Source: Meloidogyne chitwoodi (lineage: Eukaryota; Nematoda; Chromadorea; Rhabditida; Meloidogynidae). From it: DNA of 64,000 nt. Location of the stretch: NCBI GenBank assembly GCA_015183035.1, contig JACZZP010000003.1:806001-870000 (forward strand). The letters are read 5' to 3'. Positions 1-12,779 of this stretch are shown one piece after another (position 1 is the first letter of the stretch; the number at the start of each line of letters is the position of its first letter). The translations under genes were made by a program, and so were the position numbers. The notes beneath the pieces are model-generated. The model made no database searches. It worked only from the letters and a program-made list of their open reading frames with translations, and had not been told where the DNA came from.

Positions 1-2443
1 AGATATGGTCAGTCAGTATTTAGTACAACAACAAATTCAACTTGAAGCGGCTAAGCGTGATGCCGGTAAGAAGAAAGAAAAGAGTGGATCGTTTTTATAA
101 CAAAAATGAGAAAGGGAGGGAACAAACTGCTTTTAATTCATTCCCACGCTTTTCTAATCGATTGCCACATTTTGTAAAATGACCAAAAAACGAATTGGAT
201 TTATGTTTTTTGACTTTTTTACAAAACTTTGGCGAACTTAAATTTAATAATTTAGTTTTATTGATTTGCTTTAATTTGGACTTTTGAGTCAATATTGTTT
301 CGAATTTAATTTTTATAAACTATTTAAACTTCAAGATAAGATTCGTGCTTCATCATCATACGATTCAACGTCCAGTACTACTTTTCCGTCACAAATGGTA
401 CAGCAAGAAATAGATCAACAAATAACTGGCCATGAGCCGGATAAGACAGAACATTTTCCTCAAGAACATGATATTAACGAATTTGTGCCTGATGAGCCGT
501 CTGTTAGTCTTCAGGAACAGATGGTGGAATCAATTGAACCTTATTTACAACAGACTGAGGCTGTTGATGAGGTTTTTTTATAATTTTTTTCTCGCTTTAA
601 TAAAAATTATTTTTAGATAGTTCAAGATAACTCGCAACAAGAGATTAATTCAAATGACGAAAACGAAGAGTCAGAAGTTGATGACAAAGCACAGCCTTCA
701 ACAGAATCTTCTGCTAATGATGAAGGTTTTGATGATATTAAGGGTGATGATGAAGATACAATGCCAGCTGCCGAAGAAGGTATAATTATCATTCCGCCAG
801 TAGTTGCTAAAGACGAGGAATCTGATGTTGAGGTTTTTTTTTAATTATTTTAGTTTAAATTAATTTTTAAAATATATAGGTTGTAAGTAAAAAGGAAAAT
901 TCTGAATATGATGAAGAAGAATGTGATGATGTTGTTGATGATTCTGGAAAACGTAGAAGGAAGGATTTATCTTCTTTTGAAGAAAAAGAACTTGAGAGAG
1001 ATTTTGAAGAAAATAAAAATATTAATGAAAACAATCAAAAGGGAAGTGATGGTGAAAAATTATTTGAGAAAGATCAATTCGCTCCTCAGACCGTTTCTAC
1101 TCCTCAACAGATCTCTTCCAGTTTTGAATCAAGAAGGACAGAACGAAGACGTTCTTCTACTATTTTAGCTAGTGTTGAAATGTTGGAATCAAGCAGACCA
1201 CCCCTTGAACAACAACAAAAAGAACAAGAGGAAATCACACCTGATGGCTTTGTGAGAAAAAGGGCTGCATCTCCAGCAAGGTTTTTTTAAAATTAATTTT
1301 TCTTAACTCTTCGTAACTAAAATTATTCTCTTTAGAAATTCGCCTTCTCGTTGGATACACATTCGAGGTCTTAAACGCCCATATACTCAACGTGCGTTGC
1401 TAGATTTGCTTGGTAAGTTTGGTACAGTTGATGAAAATTCTTTTTGGATTGATTCTATTAAGAGCAACTGCATTGTGACGGTTAGTTTTTTTTAAAGTTT
1501 TTTAGCAATTAGTTTTTAAATTTTTAGTATGACACAGTTGAGCAAGCTGAATTTGCTCGAGAGCGTCTTCACAATGTTATATGGCCAATTGCTAGTACTG
1601 ATTCACTTTGTCTTGAATTTTCTACAGACGAAAAGGTTTATTTAAATTTTTTAAAAATTGTGAAATCATAAAATGTTTTTTTAGCTTAAACGAAGGCAAT
1701 CTGAAGAAGAGCAAAATGAACCAACATTAAGATTCCGTGGAAGTGGCACATTCGATTCTTTGCAAGAAACTGGAGGAAGGAGTGGGTTTGGAGGTCTTAC
1801 AATTGTAGTGGATAATCGGGTATATTTAATTGTTAAATATTTATATTTTTTAAATTATTTTAAAGCATCCAATTTCACCTTCTGGACCTCAAGTTCATAT
1901 TCAACACGAGAAGGAACAGCAAAAAGAAGCAGAAATTCGAAAGCGTAAAGGTTTTAAAGATTTTGTTTTAAATAATTATTTTATATTTTAGCAGAAGAAT
2001 TGGAGAAGTCACAGGATAAACTCAATCAACTTTTCAAGAAAACAAAAGTTCAACCTTCACTTTATTATTTGCCATTGTCAGATGCTGAAGTATATTTATT
2101 TTATTATTATTTTTTGAGATTGAATAGTTTCTAGTTATTTATTTAATTTTTAACTGCATCATTTTTTGAGGAAATTGCATTAATTTACCTAAAAATCTTT
2201 TTAATAAATTATTATAATTTTTAGGCTGCCAAACGTCGATCAGATAAAAAACAATCTTCTTCAACAAATAAAAATATTTCTTCAACTCGAGAAAGAGGAG
2301 CTCGTGAACATCGAAAAGACAACGAAAACAACCGTGATAGTCATCATCAACGTTCTTCAAATATTCATTCTTCTTATCAAAGAACTAGTGGTGGTAATGA
2401 TCGGAGGAGGACAGAAGCCACTACTTCTAGTAATAGGCGCTAA
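1..2443 (+). CDS. Acinus-like RNA-binding protein (3' part)
   Basis: Homologue of Acinus (ACIN1), a nuclear protein of the ASAP/PSAP complexes that sits on the exon junction complex and acts in splicing. The 5' end lies outside the window. Traced exons: 1-65, 336-571, 617-832, 880-1280, 1336-1480, 1528-1635, 1685-1819, 1866-1950, 1992-2089, 2225-2443; all join in frame. The first exon (SQYLVQQQIQLEAAKRDAG) resembles the segment after the SAP domain in vertebrate Acinus. A long acidic, low-complexity middle follows. Exons 5-6 encode the RRM (WIHIRGLKRPYT, FWIDSIKSNCIVTY), and exon 9 the RNPS1/SAP18-binding motif (LFKKTKVQPSLYYLPLSD). The tail is Arg/Ser-rich. About 570 residues are visible. 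Identity is firm from the RRM plus the downstream motif; joining of the first exon is inferred from splice signals, since reading straight through stops at about position 100. Confidence 0.88.
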
Positions 2444-3855
2444 ATAATATTCTGCCAAATTTTAAGCAAAAAAGGGAAAGTGAAAAAATAATTTTTATAT
2501 ATTTTTTACTTCCTTTTAAATAATTTTATCAGGTTTGTTTGATTGCGAAAATTTTAATGAATATAAAACGGCAATTTTTTTTTAAATGTCACATCTTTCT
2601 TTAAAAATCAACAAATGTTCCCCAATTTTTTGGTTAAATTAATATTTGATTTTAGTATATTTTATACACACATTTGGCGCAATTTTATTTATTAAAAAAT
2701 ACCTTATGTCCAAATTTAAATATTTTTTTTCCATGATTCTCTTCCAAATTTATCTTTTTGCATTTAAGATAATTTGGAATTCATCTTTTTATTTTTTTTT
2801 TGAAAATTTATGTTAAATTATATTTAAAAGAAAATTGTACACAAGAAAAAAAGTTTTTTTTTTTCATTCAAAAAATTTATAAATTAACAGGATTTTGTAA
2901 AAAATAAATATTAAATTAAAATTTCATTTAAAATGTTCTTCGTACATTTTTTCAAAAATAAATATTTTAAAAAATGTTATAAAAGCAATGGTTTTTCTTT
3001 TTATTCAAAAATGTGTTTATTAAATATTATTTTTTAAAATTATTGCTTTATTTTACCCCAATTATTTTCTTTCTTTTTTTTAATAATATATAAATATTAT
3101 TATGTATTTTTTTAAATGTTTTTTATATTAAAAATTATTTTTTTTCAACATTTTTGTTGTTGATATTCTCTACTGATTTAATTAATTAATTAATTCTTTT
3201 GTGTGTCTATGAAAATGAAGAAAAAGAAATATTTTCTCGTCTAATAATGAAGAATTTTAGAAGAAAATGATGAATTTTTTAAAATAAATTAAAAATAAAT
3301 AGCTATATTATTATTTATTTTAATTTTTTAAAATATTCTCTTCAATTATATTTTGTTAATTTTTATAATATTAATCGAAATAAAAATAAATTAAATTTTT
3401 GTTTTTTAAACAAAAAGCTTTATTTTTTATATTTTTTAGAGTGAAATAATTTTGATTTTTTTAATTTTTCTAATTTTAAAAAATATTAATTTTGTTCTAA
3501 ATAATAAAATTTATATAAAATATTTTTAAAAAATTCTCTTTTTTAAAAATAAAAGAGAAAAATGAGAGGGGAGATTTTGCACTTTTGCTTTTATAGTAAA
3601 TTGGAATATATATTAAAATAAAAATATTTTTATTTATTTGAATCGGTCCATTTCATACATTAATTGTTTATTATTTAAAATAAATAATTCACTCACTTTT
3701 TTTTTTTAGAGGATTTTGATTTTATATTAATTATTATTCTCTTTTTTTCTTTAAAAAATAAATATTTATTTTCCTTACTACAAAATAAAATTTAATATTA
3801 TTATTTTTCAAATTATTTTAATTTTATAATAAAAATTAAATTAAAAAAAAAAGAA
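2444..3855. other. AT-rich intergenic DNA between Acinus-like and MAM genes
   Basis: No coding potential beyond chance ORFs. The left part probably holds the Acinus 3' UTR and polyadenylation signals, the right part the promoter of the MAM gene. A short TTAATTAATTAATTAA tract lies near 3178-3195. I see no convincing RNA gene or transposon here. Confidence 0.6.
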
Positions 3856-6800
3856 ATGAATAATTTATTTATTTTATTTTTAATAATTTTTTGTCAATTT
3901 AAAATTAATTTTTCATCATCAATAAATTGTACTTTTGAGGATAAAAAAGAAGGAAAAGAAGATTATTTTTGTGGGTGGAAACCAGAAAGTAATTTATGGA
4001 AAACAGGAAATGCAGTGCTTGTTGATTCTGTTAATTCTGTTATTCATTCCTCTAATGGAGGTAATTAATTAAATTAATAAATTAGTTTAGAACAGTAAAG
4101 TCACACTTATCTAACGGAATTAGAATCTGAGGATAAGTAAGAGATTGGAATAAGTGAGAGGTGTGATAAGTAAGAGATATGGAATAAGTGAGAGGTGTGA
4201 TAAGTAAGAGATTGGAATAAGTGAGAGGTGTGATAAGTAAGAGATATGGAATAAGTGAGAGGTGTGATAAGTAAGAGAGATTGGAATAAGTGAGAGGAAA
4301 GGTTTAGAGTCTAATTAAATATTAATTTATTTAAAAAATTAAAAGGAGATAGTTTTGCCTATGTTCAAGGCCATTATGGATTACCCACAGAAGGAACACT
4401 TAAAAGTCCAATAATTTTATCAAATAAAAAATATCTTCGTTTTTCTTATTGGAAAATATCAAAAACTGCTTCATTGGATATTTGTATTGAAAAAGAAGAA
4501 AATAATAAATTAATAATAAAATGTATTTATTCAATAAAAGGAAAAGGAGAAAATAAATGGATAATTAAATTAATTAAATTATTTGAAGAAGAAGAAGAAA
4601 AACAATTATTTAAATTTAAATTAATTTTTAAAGCAAAAAATTTACTTTCTGGTAAAATTTAAAAATTAAAAAAAAAATTATTTTTTAATTTAAGAGTAAA
4701 TAAATATTAATTAATTTAATTTCTCCCTACTATAAAATTAAAAAAATAAATATTAATTAATTTATAAAAATAATTATTTAGAATTAAAATAGTTAAATTA
4801 AATAAAATAATATTTATTTTGGACCATAAAATAAATTTTTGTAATTTTTTATAATTTTTTATAATTTATAAAAATAATTATTTAGAATTAAAATTATTAA
4901 ATTAAATTATAAATAATTAAATTAATAAATTAAAAAATATTTATTTTTAATTTTTTAGCTGAAGATATAATTGGAATAGATGATATTGAATTATTAAATA
5001 ATATTTCTGACAATTTAAAAGAAGAAGAAAATAAAATAATGAAAAATAAAAATATTAAAATAAAAAAACAAATAATAAATAATAAAGAAGAAGAAGAAGA
5101 AGAAGAATTAAATAATAATAATAATATAACAAGTAGTAGAATAATTCCATATTCTCAAATAAATAAAAAGAATAATAATTCTTCAATTTTAAAAAATATT
5201 AGATTATCACAAGTAAATGGAAAAAAAAATAATAATAAATTATTTAAAAATATTGAAAGGTTATTTAATTAATTTTTAAAAATATTTTTTTTTTAATTAA
5301 TTTTATTATGAAAAATTAATTTTTATAGGCCCAACACAAAATTATTACTTGAAGGACCTTCATTTACAACAACAAAAATAGGTAAATTAAATTATTAATT
5401 TTTGTTAATTTTTATTTTTAATTAATGTTGACTCCCTTTATAAGGACACTCAAAAGGAATTTCTCACAGATATAGGCTTATAACCGTTATTTCCTTTTTT
5501 TATAAACGGATAGTCTTATGAAAAATTAAATTTAATTTCTTGAAACAAAAAAATTATTTCTTGTTCACTCCCGTTATAAGGACATCCAGAATTATATTAT
5601 ATAATTTAAAAATAAAATTAAAAAAAAAATTAAAATAATTAAGAAGAAAGAATTGTAAAAAATGAACAATGTACAGCAATAAGTTGTTCTTTTATGGAAG
5701 GAATATGTTTTTGGTTTTTTAATAAAAAAATTAAAATAAATTTTTATTTAAAGGAATTTGGGCCAAGGATGGAAAAGTGATTCTCATGGAAGTATTTCAA
5801 TAGAATTAATTTTATTAGATCATTCTCAATTAATTAGTGCTTTATTTAGACCACCAGTTGCTTCTTATGTTGATTTTGATTTGTGGTTAAGGTTTTAATT
5901 AAAAATAATTTAAAAAATAATTAAAATATTTTTTAAAGTAATAATGTTAAATTTATGGTAGCTGAACAAATAATTAATAATAATTTAAATTTAAATGAAG
6001 ATGATAGAGAAGAAAAAGAAATTATAAAATTGTTTGAAAGAGAAGGAGCAACAGATGGAGGATGGCATAGGGCAAATATTTTTTAAATAATCTTTTTAGA
6101 ATATTAAAAAATTAAGAGAAATATAGAAATAAAGGAAAAGGTTCTAATAAATCCAAAAAATATATGGGCTGAAAGGAACGGTTCCCTACGAACTACTTAT
6201 GGGCTGAAAGGAACATTATTTTTTCTGAATTAATTTTAACTTTCAAATGAAAGTTTTTTGAATATTTAAATTATCCATAAATATATTACAATATTTTATA
6301 TAATAAGATTATAATTATTTTTATTAATTTTTTAAAGTTTCGTGTCCCATTACGGCCATCATTTCTTCCTGTCCGACTATTATTTATTGTAGAATTAATT
6401 TTATATTCAAAAAAAGGAATAAATGAAGAAGAAGGATTTGTTTCTTTATCAAATATAAAATTAGTTAATAATGAAGGTATTGAAATTGGTTGTCAAACTT
6501 TGGAAGATATTAAATTATTAAAAACAACAACAACAACAACAATAATTCCTTTTATTAAAGAAGAAGAAAATATTAAAGAATATGGTAATTTAAATTAATT
6601 TTCAAATAAAAAAATATTTAAATATTTTTTTTAGTTTTTAAGTAACTCTAATAGTCCTCCCAAACAACGGGGAGGACTATTATAAGCAGGGCCTCCAAAA
6701 ATATTGAGGAAAAAGTGGCAAAATATTGAATAAATATTGATGAAAAAATCTCAAAATATTGATAGAAATATTGAAAAATCTGTGAAATATTGACCAAATA

Positions 6801-8574
6801 TTGACGAAATTTTTTACACTTTGTCATATTTTACCCTTGGTGACATTTTGTCACATCTTGCATTACTGACAATTTGTCATATTTTACTCTTGGTGACATT
6901 TTCTAATAGTAGAAAATATACAGAACCACATAAAATTGCCTGAAACATAAATTCTGTGGCTCTGTGGAAAAAATATAGATCTGTGGATTTTCCCCATAAT
7001 TTCATTCTCTCAGATTCTGAGAAAGTTTTCCGCAGATTCCGAGGTGTTTCCTCAGAATCTGCGAGCACCCCAGAATTTTATTGAAACAGATTTTCCCAAG
7101 ATTCTGTGTTCTGTGCTCAGAACCAAAATCTGGGGGTAATTGTGATAGATCCCTGTTGAATAAACATTGTTTCCATCTATTGGGTTAATCCATTCACAAA
7201 CCAGGCTATTTTATATTTAGTTTGGGTCATTCTTTTTTTATTTGAAATTTTAGTTATCAGCTAAAAATGTTAAAAAATTTGAAATAGCGTTGAAACAATA
7301 AAAAATATATAATAGAACAAAGAAAAAGCGAATTTTTGGCGCGAATTTTTGAAAAAAGTCCAAAATATTGACAAAATATTGAAATATTGACAAAAATCCA
7401 AAATATTGAAAAATATTGAAAATATTGAAATCAAAAACCATCCTAGACTCTCCAAACTAACCCAGAAATGTGTTTTTCGTGCATTTCATGCTTCCATTAG
7501 TTCGCAAAAAAAATATTGATTTCAATATTTTTGGAGGCCCTAATTATAAGGGTTAAGGATTTTTTTTTAATTTTTATTTTTTATTAAAAAAAGAACGTAA
7601 ATTATTGGCTGATGCTGGAATTGAATGGTTATCTAAACAAGCACCAATATCACTTAAATTAACAACAAATGAATTTAATACACCAATTACTTCAACATTT
7701 TCATCTTCTTCTAAGCATAATTCAATTTTAAAAAAAGAAGAAAATTTAAAAATACCAACAAAAATATTTAATCCTTTTCAAGTAAAAAAATATTAAAAAA
7801 ATATTTTAAAAATAATTTTCAGCCTTTATTTGAAGGGATTGCCCCAATTATTCCTCAACAAAACAATCCACAACGATTAACTGCTTTAATGGATAAACAA
7901 AATAATATTCAATTAACAAAACATTTATTACAACCAAATAATGTTTTTTTAAATTTAAAAATTATTTTAGAAAAAAAAATTAAAATTTTAGGCATTTCCT
8001 CAATTAATTTCGCCTTTTGCTATTTTACAGCCATATTTAAAAGAAGAAAATAATGTAAAATAAAATATTATTTATTTATTTTTTACTTTAATACATATTT
8101 TTAAGTTAATGGAAAATGAAAAAAATATTCAAAATAATCAGCAAATGATTTATGGTGCAACACCAATAGAAGGATTATATTCAGATATAGAACATGAAGA
8201 AGATGATGAAAAAGGGTATGAAGGAAAACAAAAGGAAGGTCTTCTTCCTTTTGATGTTAAAGAAGAATTAAATTTAGAAAATGAAGAAAATAATAGGAAA
8301 AAGGTATTTTTATAATAAAGTTTAAGCATTTACTTATTTAAATATAAATACTAACTAACAACTTTAAATTAAAAAATAATTTTTAAAATTTAAAAAGGAG
8401 AATAATGAATTAACTCTACCATCAAATAATGATCAAAAAAATGTTTTAGAAAATTTAAATAAAGATTTGTTTGATGAAGATAATAATAATAAATTTTCTT
8501 CAGAATTTTCTTCTTCATTAAATAAAGGATGGAGTGAACGATTAGAAAAATCGATAGAAAATGCCGCAAAATAA
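3856..8574 (+). CDS. MAM-domain secreted or membrane-associated protein
   Basis: Starts with a clear signal peptide (MNNLFILFLIIFCQF) followed by a MAM-like domain: CTFEDKKEGKEDYFCGW, then LRFSYWK, then a region ending DIIGIDDIELL, the classic MAM order. A second, more divergent MAM domain begins at CSFMEGICFW (about 5688-5713) and continues through GGWHR and FRVPLRP. MAM domains are extracellular adhesion modules. Traced exons: 3856-4060, 4346-4651, 4959-5258, 5329-5381, 5644-5713, 5754-5891, 5939-6071, 6338-6584, 7594-7781, 7823-7942, 7992-8054, 8106-8303, 8398-8574. The exon ending at 6071 needs a GC-AG intron. The C-terminal third is acidic low-complexity sequence with no recognised domain, and the final codons overlap an antisense transposase-like fragment, so the original C-terminus may be lost. 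Introns contain a minisatellite and a hAT-like element. I found no clear transmembrane segment. Confidence 0.75.
4132..4300. repeat. 33/34-bp minisatellite in intron 1 of the MAM gene
   Basis: About five head-to-tail copies of a unit beginning GATAAGTAAGAGAT and ending AATAAGTGAGAGGTGT. Units alternate between a form reading GAGATTGG (33 bp) and one reading GAGATATGG (34 bp), so the real period is a two-unit repeat of about 67 bp. The last copy is degenerate (GAGAGATTGG). It lies wholly inside the intron between 4061 and 4345. Confidence 0.9.
6687..7542. mobile_element. hAT-like non-autonomous element with 8-bp target duplication
   Basis: Terminal inverted repeats read CAGGGCCTCCAAAAATATTG at the left and the matching TAGGGCCTCCAAAAATATTG on the other strand at the right. 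Both ends are flanked by the 8-bp direct repeat ATTATAAG (6679-6686 and 7543-7550), the target-duplication size of hAT transposons. The interior is rich in AATATTGA-type motifs and has no transposase ORF. It sits in the intron between 6585 and 7593 of the MAM gene and should be spliced out with it. Confidence 0.85.
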
Positions 8575-8752
8575 CTGTCCAATTGATGACGTGCTGTTCC
8601 CCGATATTTCTTATTACGCCATTTGGCACTGCCCCACATCATTTCCACTTTTTGAAATTACATCCTGTTTCGGGGTCTATAAAGTTGTACCTATCTTGTA
8701 AAAATTCGATAGCATCTTTTTCAGTTGTTGGCAAATCCAAAATTTTCATTAT
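8560..8752 (-). pseudogene. Transposase N-terminal fragment, possibly Merlin/IS1016-like
   Basis: Read on the minus strand from an ATG at about 8750, the frame gives MKILDLPTTEKDAIEFLQ, continues to TGCNFKKWK and stops. In a shifted frame it resumes as AKWRNKKYRGTARHQLDSYF. This layout (a DAIEFLQ helix, a degenerate Cys site, then a WR-type zinc-ribbon half leading to a hydrophobic SYF) resembles the N-terminus of Merlin/IS1016-type transposases. The stop and frame change make it a fossil. It overlaps the last codons of the MAM gene in antisense. Family assignment is tentative. Confidence 0.35.
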
Positions 8753-9159
8753 AAATTAAATAAAAAACTAAAAAGAGAATAGAAAATGATAAAAAATGTA
8801 CTTTATTCTTAGTTTTCATATATAATATTATACACAGCATTTGATCAATTGATTGAGTGCATCGGGAGGGAAAAAGGGAATACAGAATATTTGTCCCAAA
8901 AATTTTATGTCCGCAAAAAGTGTGTAGGGATAACGGAAAAGTATCAAAATTTGTATCCGTACCCGTCCGTATCCGCAGATATCCGGATTATCAGTATCCG
9001 TGCACGCCTGTTTTTTTCTATTTTAATTTATATTTTAATAAAAATTTGCCTTCGCGGCTAATCAGCGGCGGCTAACTATCCTGTTCCGTTTTGTCACTCA
9101 TTGTTAGCAACTTATTTATCATACAATTAGCCTAGTGAACGCAAAAACGAGGCAGCGCG
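8753..9159. other. Non-coding, degenerate repeat-like DNA
   Basis: No gene found. Between 8940 and 9010 there is an internally repetitive GC-richer stretch built from TATCCGTA, TATCCGCA and TATCCGGA motifs, which looks like the remains of a repeat. Short ORFs here have no recognisable content. Confidence 0.5.
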
Positions 9160-10380
9160 ACTTTTCGTCAATGGACTTTCCGTCAACGGACCATTCGTCA
9201 ATACCTTTCGTCAACGGACTTTTCGATAACAGACTTTTCGTCAATGAATAAAATTTTGAAAAAAAGAGAAAAATACTAATTAAAAACGATAAAGGTCGTT
9301 TCAGAGTGGCCGGTTGTTTTTGCCATAATTTTTTTGCTTCTAAACCAATTTGAAAAGCTCTTTTATTAATCAAAATCTCTAGATAAGCGGATTATTTTTA
9401 CTAATTAGATAAATCCATTCAGATATCATCCCAGTAAAAGACAGCATGATAAAGTGGAAGATAGCGATTGTCGTGTTTTTCGAGCGTTTTTTAGAACCAA
9501 CTGATGTGATCTGTCCATTAGTGGGCAAACGTTAAGAATCCGGGTCCCGCAATTTTTTTATTAATTTTTTCGTGAAACTTGGTATCTGGGGGTTATCAAG
9601 GACGCTGATCACGAATCTGATATCAGATTTTGTCTAACACTTGATTTTATCTATGATTTTTCATCAAGTACTTGATTTTTGATCACAACATAATGGTGTC
9701 GGTCAAATTATATATCATTCGATTCCTCTCGAAAATCTGAGTCTATTGGTACCACTCCCATAATGCAGAAATGCCGATGAACCAAGATACATGTCCTTGA
9801 AAATCGAAAAAACGAAAGTTGGTGCAATCTGATTTTTGGAGTTGAAAATTAAATATATATATGATATCTAATTCGAAAGCATTTATCGACCTGAGTTGAA
9901 TGACACCAAAATTATCACGATTGGTCGATTTTACACAAAGTTATGACTAATCAAGAAAAATAAAAAGACACGAAAAATCAAGTACTTGATGAAAAATCAT
10001 AGATAAAATCAAGTGTTAGACAAAATCTGATATCAGATTCGTGATCAGCGCCCTTGATAACCCCCAGATACCAAGTTTCACGAAAAAATAAATAAAAAAA
10101 ATTTCGGGACCCGGATTCTTAACGTTTGCCCATTAGTGTAAAGAATCCACTTTTAGAGATCTTTCGATTGACTTCAAAACTTTTTGAAATGGTTTAAAAT
10201 AAAAAAGTTATGATAGCTATCTGAAACGACCTTTATCGTTTTTAATTAGTATTTTTCTCTTTTTTTCAAAATTTTATTCATTGACGAAAAGTCCGTTGAC
10301 GAAAAGTCTGTTATCGAAAAGTCCGTTGACGAAAGGTATTGACGAATGGTCCGTTGACGGAAAGTCCATTGACGAAAAGT
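9160..10380. mobile_element. Foldback element with about 145-bp TIRs made of 15-bp tandem motifs
   Basis: The left end (9160-9305) is the reverse complement of the right end (about 10225-10380). The outer part of each arm is a series of about seven degenerate 15-bp units close to TTGACGAAAAGTCCG; the inner part (AACGATAAAGGTCGTTTCAGA) is unique. There is no transposase ORF. I could not find a convincing target duplication. A second foldback element (9524-10130) is nested inside. Confidence 0.82.
9524..10130. mobile_element. Nested foldback element with CATTAGTG target duplication
   Basis: Inverted repeats of about 160 bp start GGCAAACGTTAAGAATCC on each side and include a shared stretch around CTGATATCAGAT. 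The element is flanked by perfect 8-bp direct repeats CATTAGTG (9516-9523 and 10131-10138), which fits hAT-type integration. It lies within the 9160-10380 element, so it inserted later. Confidence 0.85.
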
Positions 10381-10633
10381 TATAGAGCCCAAAAACGATG
10401 TTTTCGTCGATTCGCGGCGAATAACGACTTTTATTCGCGAACGACTATTTTAAAAATACAAAATGCCAGAACGATGTCAATAACGATGTTTTGTGCCAAA
10501 CGACTTGCGAAACGACGTTTTTGAGTCTTTTTTATTAACGTCTCTTAACTTCATCATACTCTCTACTTTTCTTTTTTCTGTTAACTAAATAAAATACGCA
10601 AATTGCTTGATTTAAAATAAAAAAATTTTTATT

Positions 10634-12653
10634 TTATTTTTTAGATGGATGAATTTCGAGAATCCAAATTTCGGACATAAATGGCATTTTCATTGGAGCA
10701 TTCTGGAAGAAAGTCCCAGCAGAAACAAGTAATTGAGTTACTCCATTATTTAATGAATAAAGTCCATAAAAATATGGCAAAAAGAAACGAGCAAGAGGCG
10801 CAACTACGAGAAACTGTCCGGCATGTGTATGCCCTAAAAATGTTGAGAATTTTATAAATTTATGAAAAAAATAAATACCAGACAAAATCAAATCAACAGG
10901 CCGCGACAAATTATCAGAAAAAGCCAGAATTTGTTTTGTAGCTGATGGATTGTGTTCAAGAACAATTGTTGTTTCGTTTAATGGGCAAGCTTTAATTGCA
11001 GTAACATCCATTACATGGTTGTGAATTCTAAATTTTAAACAAAATTAATTTTTTAATTTATTTAAAATGGCTAAAATATTGAAGGAGTAGCAAGATAAAA
11101 ATTTTAAAATTATATAAAGCTAATATATGAATATTAAAATCGACCATGTGATAAAGGTTCTACCGATATACTCCTATTTTCCATGGGAAATTAATAGGAT
11201 AATTATTTTTAAAATAAAAAATACCCGCTCTCCTCACTGTAAATATCATTTAATCCAACTAAGCAAAAGCCTTTTAAATTGACTGCTCTACAAAAATTTT
11301 TTTTTATAAATTTTAAATTAAAAAAAATACCGATTTTTTAAAATTTGAATTCCATAAGAATCAAATAATTCAAACCATTCATTAACATTTCCATAATAAT
11401 ATTCATGATTTCCAGTCACATAGAACGTTCCAAATTGCGATCGTAAATGCCTTAACGATTCTACACGTTCTTCAATTAACTCGCGAGGAGCGTCGATAAT
11501 ATCACCTAATTCATTTTTAAAAATTAAAAAATATATATTTAAAGAGAAAACCTATAAGAAAAACAGCATCCAAATCTTTAAGTCGATTAACACTTTCAAC
11601 TGCTTTAGCAATTTGTTCGGCGTAAACAGCTGCTCCCGCATGTAAATCTGTGAGAACAGCTACCTAAAAATTTTTTTAATTTATTAGAAAATTATTTTGA
11701 CAAAAAAAAAGATTAAGAATAACACCCTCTCCAAAAAATAAAACCTTTAAATTCTGCTTTGTAGAAGTCAAACGGGGAAGTCGAATTTGTTGATGGCGTA
11801 TAATTAATTTATCGCTAGAATACCAATGAGAAAATGAAAGTAAAGCAGTCAAAATTAAAGTTAATCCAACTTGAAATTTGCGATTTAAAGTAATAAATTT
11901 TATGCAAGGAAAAGAAAATAGTTTATCCAAAACTTTACGACCACAAATGAAAGCCTAAAAAACTATTTACTATAGTTTTTAAATTATTAAAGTACCGAAA
12001 GCATTCTCATTCCAATATTGTAAGCCATAAAATCATAGCAAAATAAACATAAATGAATCCAAATTCCATTACAAATTGCAGACAAATCGTAAATAAAAGA
12101 ATTTACTTCGAATGATTCTATCACATAAAATAAATAAGTTAAATGGGCCATTAAAAGGAGTAAAGCAAAGCCAATTAAACAGAAAATTCGAAGCCTCTAA
12201 AAATTTTATAAATTTATAAAAATTAATCCAAAATTTTAAATAAAAAGTAACAGAAACAGTTTATCCGCAAAAATCTTAAAAAAATAAAATAAACCTCATT
12301 TTTAGACCGTAAAATGCTTGTTTTTGCATCAAAAACAGAAAATAAATGTAAATATATTGGTAGATCAAGATGAAACATTGCCCATTCTATGGCTATAATT
12401 GAAGAAAAACGCCTAAGATTTCCTTGACGGTAACCAACTAATCTATTAGCCTGAAAAACTTTTATAAAAAATAAAATAAAAAACATACACAAAAATTCCC
12501 AACAAGTTTAATTTCACAAATTCCAATTATTAAAGTAGCATGAAAAATAAAAATCTTTTTTACAAGTAATTTAAATTTTGGTATAGTCATATGCCATTGT
12601 TTATCATATATAATCTTTGGTTTTGATCGATGAGATGAAGAAGACGAAGTCAT
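10634..12653 (-). CDS. Transmembrane metallophosphoesterase (TMPPE-like), left-arm copy
   Basis: Mirror copy of the gene at 18244-20263, with the same predicted 476-residue protein. Exons are the reflections of that copy (position = 30897 minus the other), starting at 12653 and ending at 10634. It has several N-terminal hydrophobic segments and then a C-terminal calcineurin-like phosphoesterase domain with LTDLHAG, GDIID, GNHEYY, LEHNPS and GHTHAG, the full metal-binding set. Both copies look intact, so this is a recent duplication or one kept uniform by gene conversion. The gene is transcribed away from the palindrome centre. The physiological substrate cannot be read from sequence. Confidence 0.88.
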
Positions 12654-12779
12654 TTAAGTAATTAATAATTCTAAACCTATTTTTTGTAAAAATAATAATT
12701 TTAAAAGAAGCAAAAATAGGCTTACCTAAATGAATTTAATGTTTTTAAAAAATAAAAAGTCTGGCATAATGATTTTGTT

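Noticed and set aside
7250..7455. Two overlapping minus-strand frames rich in Phe/Ile
   Set aside because: They come from AATATTGA repeats inside the hAT-like element at 6687-7542.
8849..9075. Two overlapping plus-strand frames of about 70 residues
   Set aside because: Built on degenerate TATCCG repeats, with no conserved motif and no splice context.
9119..9373. 84-residue minus-strand frame
   Set aside because: Lies across the TIR of a foldback element; the repeated SPLTK and IDE peptides reflect the 15-bp DNA repeat.
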